From Bacteroidales bacterium (GTDB lineage: Bacteria; Bacteroidota; Bacteroidia; Bacteroidales; GCA-2748055), in assembly GCA_020636775.1 (NCBI GenBank), contig JACJXF010000007.1, positions 1-64,000 of the forward strand: a DNA stretch of 64,000 nt. Reading direction: 5' to 3'. This document shows, in pieces, positions 54,896 through 63,281 of the stretch. A model generated the notes under the pieces. That model searched no databases. It was not told the DNA's origin and was given only the letters and a program-made list of their open reading frames with translations. A program made the translations under genes and the position numbers. Every line of letters begins with the position of its first letter. Position 1 is the first letter of the stretch.

Positions 54896-55798
54896 TCAAT
54901 GTGAACGGGGGTGGAAACTAATTATGGTATTGCGCAGAAACTCCCGATCGAGGTGAGTATAAATCTCAGTGGTAAGAATACTCTCATGTCCCAGCATTTC
55001 CTGCACTGCTCTCAGATCTGCCCCACCCTCAATGAGATGGGTTGCAAATGAATGCCGGAATGTATGAGGACTCACATGTTTTTTGAGGCCTATTTTTGTG
55101 GCAAGGTCTTTTATTATTGTAAAAATCATTACCCTGGTAAGCTTTCGTCCCCTCCGATTCAGGAAAAGAATATCCTGACTGTCTTTACTTATGGTTTCCA
55201 GGCTGTTCCGGTCAGGAAGATAATTTCGGATTTCCCGGCCTGCCTTTCCGCCGATCGGAACCAGTCTTTCCTTATTCCCTTTTCCGATAACCCTGATAAA
55301 TCCCTTTTCCAGGTATATATTTGAAATTTTCAGTTCTGTCAGCTCCGAAACCCGCAATCCGCAACTGTATAATACTTCAAGGATGGCTCTGTTTCTGTGC
55401 CCTTCCGGTTTACTAAGATCAACTGCCGAAATAATCCTGTCGATTTCCTCCACGCTGAGAATATCCGGCAGCTTCCTTCCAATCTTAGGTGTTTCAAGTA
55501 ATTCTGTGGGATCAGACTCCATCTTATCATTCATAATCATAAAACGGTAAAATGCCTTTATACCTGAAATAATCCTGGCCTGTGTTCTCGCACTACCTCC
55601 CATTTTATTAACCCATTCCAGAAATGCTGTAAGATTTTCCAGGGTAATTTCGGTGGGATTCAGATCCAATTTATGATAATCAAGATATTGCACGAGTCGC
55701 GTAATATCTGAATGGTAGGCTTCAATCGAATTTTTCGAAAGGGATTTCTCCAGTTTAAGAAACGTACTGAAATCCTTTATATCATCGTCCCAGTTCAT
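54896..55798 (-). CDS. xerD: Tyrosine recombinase XerD
   Basis: XerD acts with XerC to resolve chromosome dimers at dif during division. The 300-aa product has the SAM-like N-terminal DNA-binding domain and the catalytic residues Arg in SCGLRVSELTEL, Lys in VIGKGNKERLVP, HxxR in SPHTFRHSFATHL, His in MLGHESILTTEIYTH and the nucleophilic Tyr in the same motif. Full length and the core-gene context argue against a phage or transposon integrase. The start is ATG at 55798, 18 bp after the HupE-like gene. Confidence 0.93.
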   Translation of the reverse strand: MNWDDDIKDFSTFLKLEKSLSKNSIEAYHSDITRLVQYLDYHKLDLNPTEITLENLTAFLEWVNKMGGSARTQARIISGIKAFYRFMIMNDKMESDPTELLETPKIGRKLPDILSVEEIDRIISAVDLSKPEGHRNRAILEVLYSCGLRVSELTELKISNIYLEKGFIRVIGKGNKERLVPIGGKAGREIRNYLPDRNSLETISKDSQDILFLNRRGRKLTRVMIFTIIKDLATKIGLKKHVSPHTFRHSFATHLIEGGADLRAVQEMLGHESILTTEIYTHLDREFLRNTIISFHPRSH

Positions 55799-55816
55799 AT
55801 TTATCAGGCTTTAATC

Positions 55817-56401
55817 TTACCAGGGGAACCTGTCAACCATCAATATTGTAGAAACTCCCAATGCCACACCCGACCAAACGAGTATCCACTCTCTTCGTTT
55901 TACACCTGCAACATCAACAATAAGCAGTGATAATGCATTAATAATCAAAAGAATAGTAATCTGACCTATTTCAATTCCCACATTAAATGAAAACAGAGGG
56001 GTCAAAAGGCTTTCGGACCGGCCCAGCAGACTACTCAGGTAATTTGAAAATCCCATGCCATGGATTAATCCAAAAAATAATGCCGCCAGGTACTTAAATT
56101 TATGAAGTTTGCTGTTGAAATTGTCCGATTTTTGCAGGAGATTTCCTGCCGCTGTAATAAATATGGTAAGTGGGATAAGGAATTCAACGAGCCTTGTATT
56201 TATTGTAATTAGCCTGAGTGTGGCAAGGGCAAGCGTAATGCTGTGACCTATGGTAAATGCAGTGATCAGGATCAGAATTTTTTTCCAGTATTTGATCGGA
56301 TAAATCACTGAAAGTGAAATAATAAATAAAATGTGATCGTAACTCTGGAAATCGGCAATATGTTCAATTCCTAATTTCAGGTATAGATGAAATTCAGACA
56401 T
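55817..56401 (-). CDS. HupE/UreJ family membrane protein
   Basis: A 194-aa polytopic membrane protein with about six helices. The typical signature is LGIEHIADFQSYDHILFI near the N-terminus, ITAFTIGHSITLALA and LFFGLIHGMGFSNYL, with conserved His residues that could bind a metal. HupE and UreJ relatives import nickel or are hydrogenase/urease accessories; no such enzymes are here. The pairing with a DUF6702 gene across a divergent promoter is common in Bacteroidetes. I chose the ATG at 56401 over an upstream TTG at 56419. Confidence 0.85.
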   Translation of the reverse strand: MSEFHLYLKLGIEHIADFQSYDHILFIISLSVIYPIKYWKKILILITAFTIGHSITLALATLRLITINTRLVEFLIPLTIFITAAGNLLQKSDNFNSKLHKFKYLAALFFGLIHGMGFSNYLSSLLGRSESLLTPLFSFNVGIEIGQITILLIINALSLLIVDVAGVKRREWILVWSGVALGVSTILMVDRFPW

Positions 56402-56460
56402 ATATTGATTTTGCAGCAAAGTAAAGAAATTATTGTATAATTTTACACAAAATTAAGAGC

Positions 56461-56952
56461 ATGAATTTTTTAGTGCTAAAGCTGGTTCTTTCCTTTTTTT
56501 TGTATGCCGTGCACCCCGTTCATGTATCGGTTTGTAATCTGGAACTGAGTGAAGCGGAGAAATCGCTTTCGGTAAAGGTTTTTACAAATGATTTTGCTCT
56601 TTGTCTGAAAAACACTTACCAGAAGGAGGTTGAAATGGAAAAAGCAGACGAAGTGGCTAATGCAAGTATTATTAGTGATTATGTGAACTCTTGTCTGATT
56701 ATTGAGGTGAACAAAAGCAAAAAACTCAGGTTAATCTACCAGACAAGTGAGATTAATGAGGATGCCATATGGTTTCATTTTCGTGTAGATGGTCTTGAAC
56801 CCGCTGCACGCAGTTTGAAAATCACAAATAAACTTATGTTCGATCTGTGGGACGATCAGACAAATCTTTTAATAATCAACTGGAAAGGAAAGGAAAACGG
56901 ATATCGCTTTAACAAATATAATCCCGAGACTTCAATAGAACTGGAAAATTAA
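56461..56952 (+). CDS. DUF6702 family protein
   Basis: A 163-aa exported protein with a signal-like hydrophobic N-terminus and the start of mature sequence HPVHVSVCNLELSEAEKSLSV. The rest is a beta-sandwich-like sequence with KVFTNDFALCL and a LRLIYQTSEINEDAIWFHF segment, as I recall for DUF6702. The function is unknown; it usually neighbours HupE/UreJ-like genes, as here (divergent, 59 bp). Its stop overlaps the next start in TAATG, so translation is coupled to the CTD-B gene. Confidence 0.85.
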   Translation: MNFLVLKLVLSFFLYAVHPVHVSVCNLELSEAEKSLSVKVFTNDFALCLKNTYQKEVEMEKADEVANASIISDYVNSCLIIEVNKSKKLRLIYQTSEINEDAIWFHFRVDGLEPAARSLKITNKLMFDLWDDQTNLLIINWKGKENGYRFNKYNPETSIELEN

Positions 56953-59573
56953 TGAAATCCCTATTACAATATATTATTTTATCCGTCCTGCTCCTTTGTC
57001 TCCCCGCAACAGGTTTCAATCCGGTATTTGCCACACATAACCGTGCCGGCGAAATAACGCTCAGGCAGGTTAAGGATCTTACCTACGAAATCACCATAAC
57101 TACATATACTTATGTGCTCTCAGCTGCCGACCGACCAGAACTGGAGGTACAGTGGGGAGATAATTCAACCTCAATTGCCCCGAGGATTCTTGCTTTTAAC
57201 TTGCCAAATGATTATCGTAAAAATGTTTATGTAAAGCAACATACTTTTCCGGGACCTGGCACCTATGTTATCGTTGTTCAGGATCCTAACAGGAATTATG
57301 GTGTAAAGAATATTCCAAATTCTGTAAACGTAATCTTTTCCATAAAAACAACCATTAGCATAAATCCTCAGATCGGACAAAACAGCACACCTGTGTTACT
57401 AAACCCTCCCTTTGATAAAGCAGGGCTGAACCAGATCTTCATCCATAACCCAGCTGCATTTGATCCTGATGGCGACAGTATTTCGTATTCGCTTACCGTT
57501 TGTACACAACAAAACGGAGAACCAATTCCCGGCTATACTCTGCCCAAAGCCAGTGACACCTTGTATGTTGATGCAATAACCGGAGATCTTGTGTGGAATA
57601 CTCCTGTGGATACAGGAATCTACAATATTGCCATGAATATTGAAGAATGGAGAAAAAATATTAAAATAGGAAATATTGTAAGAGATATGCAGGTGGAGGT
57701 TTACAAAACAACCAACCTGCCACCTGTAAATGATAGTCTTCCCAAATTATGCGTCGTTGCCGGTACTAAGATAAGCTATGATATAAGGAGCACTGATGCC
57801 AACTTCGATCCTCTGAAGCATTTCTTAACGGGCGGACCCTTTGTTGTTAAGGACAGTCCGGCCGACACCATGTTTGTTTCGAGCGTTCCGGGTGAGATTA
57901 TAACCAGGTTTATATGGCAAACCACCTGTGAGCATGTGAGAAAGCAGCCTTACAGCGTGCTGGTGAAAACCAATGATTTAAACCCTAAGCTTTCACTGGT
58001 GGATATTGACAACCTGGAAATCAATGTTCTTGGACCTCCACCACAGAATGTTAAGCTCGTGCCGGCAAGTAACCTTATTCGGGTTCAATGGAAAGCCGGG
58101 GAATGTGATAATATAAGGCATTATAATATCTACCGGAGGACCAGTTCATCGGGATATATGCCCGACAGCTGTTCATATGGATTACCGGCTTATGCCGGCT
58201 TTAAGCTTGCCGGATCGACCTCTGCGGGGACTGACAGCATTTTTATTGACGATGGAAACGGTAAAGGATTGCTTCAGGGAACAGAATATTGCTACCGGGT
58301 TGTTGCTGTATATCCGGATGGTTCTGAAAGTATCCCTTCCGATGAAAGCTGCACAATACTTACTCCAGGTTCACCTTCTATCCTCAATACTTCAGTAACC
58401 AAATCAGATGCCGTTAACGGTGAAATATTCCTCTCCTGGGCAAAACCATTGAAACTGGATACCATTCCCGCGAACGGACCATATGAATACATCATTTACA
58501 GAGCAGATAACCTGTTTGGGATGAATTTATCCGAGGTTCACCGGTTTACCACGAGTGACCTGAATGACACGGTCTATACCGACACAAATATAAATACACT
58601 CCGGTTCCCTTATACCTACTCGGTAGAGCTTTACAATGACGCTCCCGGTAATCGCTTCTTAATTGGAAAGCCTGAAATTGCATCAACCATGTATCCTGAA
58701 GTTTCCGAAATGGACAATGCAATAGGACTGAAGTTTGTGAGAAATGTACCCTGGCTGAACTATGAGAATACAGTTTATCGTTTTAATAAAAATTCAGGCG
58801 TCTTTGATTCAATCTATGTCACGGATGCAGATACTTATACAAATAGCGGACTTGTAAACGGTAACGAATATTGCTATCAGATTAAATCAAAGGCTACCCG
58901 AAGCCTCAATGGCATTACCTACTTTATGGAGAATGTATCACATGTTGGCTGCGGAACACCCATGGATACGATTCCTCCCTGTCCTCCCACATTGCAGGTA
59001 TCCTCAATATGCGACAGTACCTATAATTTTCTGAGCTGGTCAATTTCCGACAGTGCATGTGCAGATGATGTAGTCAGGTATAATATTTACTACACCCCAC
59101 AGCTAAATCTGCCGCATACACTTATCGACAGCACAGAATTAACGACATATATTCACAGACCGGCCTCCAGTCTGGCGGCCTGCTATTATGTAACTGCAAT
59201 TGATTCATTTGGGAATGAGAGTAAGCCCTCCACAAATATGTGTGTGGACGAATGTTTTAATTATGAAATACCCAATGTTTTCACTCCTAACGGAGATGGG
59301 GTAAATGATTTCCTGCATCCTTTTCCTTACCAGTTTGTTGAGAAAATCGATATGAAAATATTTAACCGATGGGGACAGCTGATTTTCCAGACCGATGATC
59401 CTGATATAAACTGGGATGGGAAAATTTCAAATTCAAATAAGATGGCATCACCAGGTGTATACTATTACATTTGCGACGTATTTGAAAAAAGATTGACAGG
59501 TACTGAGGTTAGAAATATTGTAGGCTTTATTCATTTATATACTGATGTAAACGCGAAAAACTCAGAAAAGTGA
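56952..59573 (+). CDS. Secreted multidomain protein with type IX sorting domain (CTD-B)
   Basis: An 873-aa protein with a signal peptide ending near VFA (residue 27). It opens with the THNRAGEITLRQV region seen in gliding-motility-type adhesins, contains a cadherin/PKD-like segment (FDPDGDSISYSLTV) and two or more fibronectin-III-like domains (VQWKAGECDNIRHYNIYRR; LSWAKPLKL). It ends in the type B sorting domain (IPNVFTPNGDGVNDFL, then MKIFNRWGQLIFQT). It should be exported by the type IX secretion system and act at the cell surface. It overlaps the TPR gene by 4 bp. Confidence 0.9.
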   Translation: MKSLLQYIILSVLLLCLPATGFNPVFATHNRAGEITLRQVKDLTYEITITTYTYVLSAADRPELEVQWGDNSTSIAPRILAFNLPNDYRKNVYVKQHTFPGPGTYVIVVQDPNRNYGVKNIPNSVNVIFSIKTTISINPQIGQNSTPVLLNPPFDKAGLNQIFIHNPAAFDPDGDSISYSLTVCTQQNGEPIPGYTLPKASDTLYVDAITGDLVWNTPVDTGIYNIAMNIEEWRKNIKIGNIVRDMQVEVYKTTNLPPVNDSLPKLCVVAGTKISYDIRSTDANFDPLKHFLTGGPFVVKDSPADTMFVSSVPGEIITRFIWQTTCEHVRKQPYSVLVKTNDLNPKLSLVDIDNLEINVLGPPPQNVKLVPASNLIRVQWKAGECDNIRHYNIYRRTSSSGYMPDSCSYGLPAYAGFKLAGSTSAGTDSIFIDDGNGKGLLQGTEYCYRVVAVYPDGSESIPSDESCTILTPGSPSILNTSVTKSDAVNGEIFLSWAKPLKLDTIPANGPYEYIIYRADNLFGMNLSEVHRFTTSDLNDTVYTDTNINTLRFPYTYSVELYNDAPGNRFLIGKPEIASTMYPEVSEMDNAIGLKFVRNVPWLNYENTVYRFNKNSGVFDSIYVTDADTYTNSGLVNGNEYCYQIKSKATRSLNGITYFMENVSHVGCGTPMDTIPPCPPTLQVSSICDSTYNFLSWSISDSACADDVVRYNIYYTPQLNLPHTLIDSTELTTYIHRPASSLAACYYVTAIDSFGNESKPSTNMCVDECFNYEIPNVFTPNGDGVNDFLHPFPYQFVEKIDMKIFNRWGQLIFQTDDPDINWDGKISNSNKMASPGVYYYICDVFEKRLTGTEVRNIVGFIHLYTDVNAKNSEK

Positions 59574-60793
59574 AGTTTCCACTAAAAACCATATTGTTGT
59601 TTTTAATTCTTTGGATGGTTCCATTTTTTGCTTTGTTTTCACAAACCAAGGCTGAAATTTTTTACCTCACAGGGAAAGCAAAGCTGGAATCCGGTCAGAA
59701 TGATTCGGCTTTATATTACATTGATAAATCACTCGAATTGAATTTTAATAATCCGGATGCTTTTTTAAACAAGGGTCTGGCATTGTACAGATTATCACAG
59801 TATAAAATGGCGATTCAGCAATTTGATAAGGTTGAAAAAGCCTCTAAAGGAGAAGCCTCTATATGGATTGCCAGGTGCTATGCGGAGCTGGGTGATGCCA
59901 GCCATTGCGTTGAAGCACTTCAGGCACATCTAACCAGTAATTACCGTCTTCCCGAAAGTACACTGCTTCTTGACCCGGCATTATCAAAACTTGAGAATGA
60001 CCCTCAATATATTGATTTCTGGAAAAACGGAAGCTGGTACACAGGATTCGACCAGACTCTTGCCGAGGCGGGTTACCTTACGAAACTAAAAAAATATCCT
60101 GAGGCACTGGATGTTCTTTCAGATGGTCTTGGCAAAGGCTATCGCAAAGCACCCATATATGCTAAAAGAGCAGAAATTTATATGTTATCGGGGAATGAAA
60201 AACTGGCACTGGAGGAACTCACCAAAGCCATTGAGTTCGATCGTAAAAATCCTGAGTTATTTACTAAGAGAGCAGAATTATTATACATGGCCGGAAAATA
60301 TAAGGCAGCCCTTGAGGATTATAATGCAGCGATTAAACTGGACCCGGAGGAGCTTCGATATACAATTGGCAGAGCGAGAGCTTTAAGTAAGACCGGAAAT
60401 TATGATGAGGCTGTAAACGACATGAAAAACTATCTTCAGTACTATCCGGGAAGTGATTCCGCATGGTATTATTTTGGTATGATTAATTATGAAAACGGAA
60501 ATTATTTTGATGCCTTAAACTGCTTCAGCACTTCTCTGAAAATCAATCAGAAAGACGCACGTTATTTTGCAGCACGAGGCGCCACCTATTTAAAAACGAG
60601 AACCTATCAGTATGCCTGGAAAGACCTTTCTATGGCCCTGGATTTGAATCCAAATGATTCAGAAAGTTATTTAAACAAGGGGATAGCAGCTCAAAATACC
60701 GGAAATATGGACGATGCCTGCTTCTGTTTTGAGATGGCTAAAAGAATGGGTAACAAAGAAGCATTTAACTACGCAGAAAAATATTGCAAATAA
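59570..60793 (+). CDS. Exported TPR-repeat protein
   Basis: A 407-aa protein starting with GTG at 59570 (overlapping the previous stop in GTGA). A signal peptide ends near ALFSQ (residue 25). The rest consists of about nine TPR repeats, for example ALYYIDKSLELNFNNPDAFLN, ALEELTKAIEFDRKNPELF and ALEDYNAAIKLDPEELRYT. Such proteins are protein-protein scaffolds. Coupling to a type IX cargo gene suggests a role in its secretion or assembly, which is inference. Confidence 0.85.
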   Translation: MKFPLKTILLFLILWMVPFFALFSQTKAEIFYLTGKAKLESGQNDSALYYIDKSLELNFNNPDAFLNKGLALYRLSQYKMAIQQFDKVEKASKGEASIWIARCYAELGDASHCVEALQAHLTSNYRLPESTLLLDPALSKLENDPQYIDFWKNGSWYTGFDQTLAEAGYLTKLKKYPEALDVLSDGLGKGYRKAPIYAKRAEIYMLSGNEKLALEELTKAIEFDRKNPELFTKRAELLYMAGKYKAALEDYNAAIKLDPEELRYTIGRARALSKTGNYDEAVNDMKNYLQYYPGSDSAWYYFGMINYENGNYFDALNCFSTSLKINQKDARYFAARGATYLKTRTYQYAWKDLSMALDLNPNDSESYLNKGIAAQNTGNMDDACFCFEMAKRMGNKEAFNYAEKYCK

Positions 60794-60798
60794 AATTT

Positions 60799-61362
60799 GT
60801 GAATAGAGTGGAAAATAAAGATGAAACCCAAAAAAATCTGCTGGCAGGATTAAGTTCGCCTGATGAAAACACCATATCTGAAACCATTCAGGAGCTGAGA
60901 ATTCACGGGAATGTTAAGTTACTTCCGGATCTGATAAATCTTCTTTTTACAAGTAAATCAGAGATGGTAAGGGAAGGATTAACCGGCTTATTAAATGATA
61001 TCAAGGACCCGGCAGCTGTACCGATTTTTATGGAAGCTGTTAATAAATACCGCAAATCTGATGGACTTGACTTGCTGGTTTCTGCATGCTGGCAATGTGG
61101 GCTCGACTTTTCTGAATATATCGACGAATTTATAGAAATGGTTATTTCTGAGAAAGAATACTACACCTCGATTGAAGCATTTTCAGTAGTAGAAGAAAAT
61201 TCAATGAATCTCAATTCTCAGCAAAGAACAGCCCGTTATGAAATGGTCAGATCAAGGTTGGAAAGTGTACCTCAGGAAAAACGCAAGCTGGTAAATGAGC
61301 TTCTTTCCATATTAAGCAATGTATCCGGTCCGGTAAGGATTGATCCGGATTTGCTGAATTAG
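60799..61362 (+). CDS. HEAT-like helical repeat protein
   Basis: A cytoplasmic protein of about 187 aa without a signal peptide. The sequence is all-helical with HEAT/Armadillo-like pairs (ISETIQELRIHGNVKLLPDLI; MVREGLTGLLNDIKDPAAVPIF). I recall similar proteins in Bacteroidetes but no named function. The start is uncertain: TTG at 60784 overlaps the TPR gene end, and GTG at 60799 or 60808 are alternatives. It is last gene of the DUF6702 operon. Its stop overlaps the convergent DHOD-like stop in TTAG. Confidence 0.75.
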   Translation: MNRVENKDETQKNLLAGLSSPDENTISETIQELRIHGNVKLLPDLINLLFTSKSEMVREGLTGLLNDIKDPAAVPIFMEAVNKYRKSDGLDLLVSACWQCGLDFSEYIDEFIEMVISEKEYYTSIEAFSVVEENSMNLNSQQRTARYEMVRSRLESVPQEKRKLVNELLSILSNVSGPVRIDPDLLN

Positions 61363-62336
61363 GATTGTGATGAAAAGTATTTCATAAACTGAGCTCGTTC
61401 ATAAACTGCAGGATCACCAACGTTTCCATAGTTTAATTTCCCTCTGAATTCGTTAACCGATTTATAATTATGCTCAATCATCCATGATTCGAACCTGTCG
61501 ATGATCTTTGGAAGAAATTCAATACCGTTTTTATAGAGGACAGAACAGAGCTGCACTGCCCTGGCTCCGGCAAGTATCTGTTTAACTGCCGCATCGCCGC
61601 TGTGAATACCTGTGGATGCGGCAATGTCGATCTGGGGAATTGAACTGGAAATTATGCCCACCCAGCGAAGGCTGTTTCGAATATCGGCCGGGGAGCTGAA
61701 AACCTCAGAGGATATAATCTTCATATCACTGATGTTGATATCAGGCTCATAAAACCTGTTAAACAGAACAACACTGTCGGCTTTGCGAAAATATATCTGA
61801 TTTACGAGATGGGTAAGATTTGTGAAGTGATAGCCCAGTTTAATTATTAGGGGTATCTTAATTTTACCGCGCATAGCTTCAAGAATATCACAGTATATTT
61901 TTTCGTAATCAGCAGAGGATTTATCCTTATCAACAGGAAGATAAAAAACATTGAGTTCCAGTGCATCCGCACCGGCTTCCTCGATTTTTACTGCAAAATC
62001 CATCCATTCTGACGCACTTACACAATTAATACTTGCGATTACAGGTATGGAAATGGCTCTTTTGGCATCTCTGATTAATTCAAGGTATTCAGACACAGAA
62101 TTTTCACGGGTATATGCCTTCACATAATCATGAGCCTCAGGATAATCGGAGCCCTCAAGGTTTCGGCCTGCTTCATGACGAATTTGTTCCTCAAACAATG
62201 ATTTCAGAACAATGGCGCCTGCACCCAGTGAATCAAGTTTCCTTATTTTATCGAGAGAACTGGTAATTCCTGAGCTGCCGATAATAAAGGGATTCCTTAA
62301 GTTTAGCCCGGCATAAGTAGTTGATAAATTTGCCAT
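61359..62336 (-). CDS. Dihydroorotate dehydrogenase-like FMN protein
   Basis: A 325-aa TIM-barrel protein of the DHOD superfamily. It shows the YAGLNLRNPFIIGSSGITS opening, VIASINCVSASEWMDFA, the FMN-phosphate-like region ASTGIHSGDAAVKQILAGARAVQLCS and a central VVLFNRFYEPDI. I recall this as a separate subfamily of DHOD-like proteins in anaerobes, distinct from PyrD. The usual catalytic-loop Cys or Ser region differs, so it is probably not the pyrimidine enzyme. The substrate is unknown. The start is ATG at 62336, and it is downstream of the YggS gene with a 112-bp gap. Confidence 0.82.
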   Translation of the reverse strand: MANLSTTYAGLNLRNPFIIGSSGITSSLDKIRKLDSLGAGAIVLKSLFEEQIRHEAGRNLEGSDYPEAHDYVKAYTRENSVSEYLELIRDAKRAISIPVIASINCVSASEWMDFAVKIEEAGADALELNVFYLPVDKDKSSADYEKIYCDILEAMRGKIKIPLIIKLGYHFTNLTHLVNQIYFRKADSVVLFNRFYEPDINISDMKIISSEVFSSPADIRNSLRWVGIISSSIPQIDIAASTGIHSGDAAVKQILAGARAVQLCSVLYKNGIEFLPKIIDRFESWMIEHNYKSVNEFRGKLNYGNVGDPAVYERAQFMKYFSSQS

Positions 62337-62448
62337 TCTGATGATTTTATTACTGGTTTTCAGCCTTCAAGTTAATCGTTTAATGTTCAAATTATGAATG
62401 AAATGACGAGTGATGAATTGAAAATGCATTTGTCAGTAAACCCATCTT

Positions 62449-63123
62449 TCAAAGATAATTTCTTTCACCAAAAATGATACTTCCAAGACGAATTATTGTT
62501 GCACCTTCTTCGATGGCAATCTGGTAATCTCCCGACATTCCCATTGAGAGTTCAGAAAAAGATGAATTTCCGGCGAAATATTCAGACTTGCACTTCAGGA
62601 AAAATTCATGCAATTGCCGGAATTCCTTTCTAACCTGTTCCCTGTTTTCGGTATAGGTTGCGATTCCCATCAATCCCCTTAGCCTGATATTTTGAAGCTC
62701 GTAAAATTCCTTTGAATTTAAAATCTCAAGCACCTCGTCCCTATCCAGTCCGAATTTAGATTCTTCCTCTGCAATATACACCTGCAACAAGATATCAATA
62801 ACACGGTCCGATTTTTTGGCTTCCTGTTCAACAATTCTAAGGATTTTAAAACTGTCTATAGAGTGAATCATACTAACAAAGGGGGCAATATATTTTACTT
62901 TATTGCTTTGAAGATGACCGATCTGATGCCACTGAATATCTTTGGGGAGTTGCTCATATTTAGAACTAAGTTCCTGCACCCTGTTTTCTCCAAATATTTT
63001 ATGCCCGGCATGATATACCCTGAGAATTTCTTCAACGGGCTTTGTTTTACTTACAGCGACCAAAGTTATACCCTTTGGCAGACTGGAAATAAATTCACGG
63101 ATATCGTAATCAGAAAGTTCCAC
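62449..63123 (-). CDS. YggS family PLP homeostasis protein
   Basis: A 224-aa fold-type III PLP protein of the YggS/PROSC family, which buffers free PLP and affects amino-acid metabolism but has no known catalytic activity. The PLP Lys is in TLVAVSKTKPVEEI (about residue 26). Other motifs are FGENRVQEL, WHQIGHLQSNKV, LRGLMGIAT, LSMGMSGDYQIAIEEGATIIRLGSIIFG. The length is standard. The start is ATG at 63123. It is upstream of the DHOD-like gene on the same strand. Confidence 0.95.
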   Translation of the reverse strand: MELSDYDIREFISSLPKGITLVAVSKTKPVEEILRVYHAGHKIFGENRVQELSSKYEQLPKDIQWHQIGHLQSNKVKYIAPFVSMIHSIDSFKILRIVEQEAKKSDRVIDILLQVYIAEEESKFGLDRDEVLEILNSKEFYELQNIRLRGLMGIATYTENREQVRKEFRQLHEFFLKCKSEYFAGNSSFSELSMGMSGDYQIAIEEGATIIRLGSIIFGERNYL

Positions 63124-63178
63124 GCAGAAATATTTATTTTCTCAAATTTATAGAAAAAAAGGGAGGCAGGAAATAATT

Positions 63179-63203
63179 CAGGGGATTAAGCATAAATCCC
63201 CTG
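63179..63203. terminator. Hairpin downstream of the DUF1015 gene
   Basis: CAGGGGATT (63179-63187) and AATCCCCTG (63195-63203) form a 9-bp stem with a seven-base loop. No strong T run follows on either strand, so it is a probable but weak terminator or RNA-stabilising hairpin. Confidence 0.45.
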
Positions 63204-63281
63204 TAAACATTTATGTATGAATAAGAATTTCTATTCTAATTATTTGATTTTCTGCCACGAATGCGAAAAAACCTGAGTTTG

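Noticed and set aside
54896..55798. Tyrosine recombinase as a marker of an integrated mobile element
   Set aside because: The protein is a standard XerD in core-gene surroundings; there are no att repeats, tRNA target or phage genes nearby.
61359..62336. DHOD-like gene as pyrD
   Set aside because: The sequence belongs to a divergent DHOD-like subfamily, and no pyrimidine genes are adjacent, so I did not give it the pyrD name.
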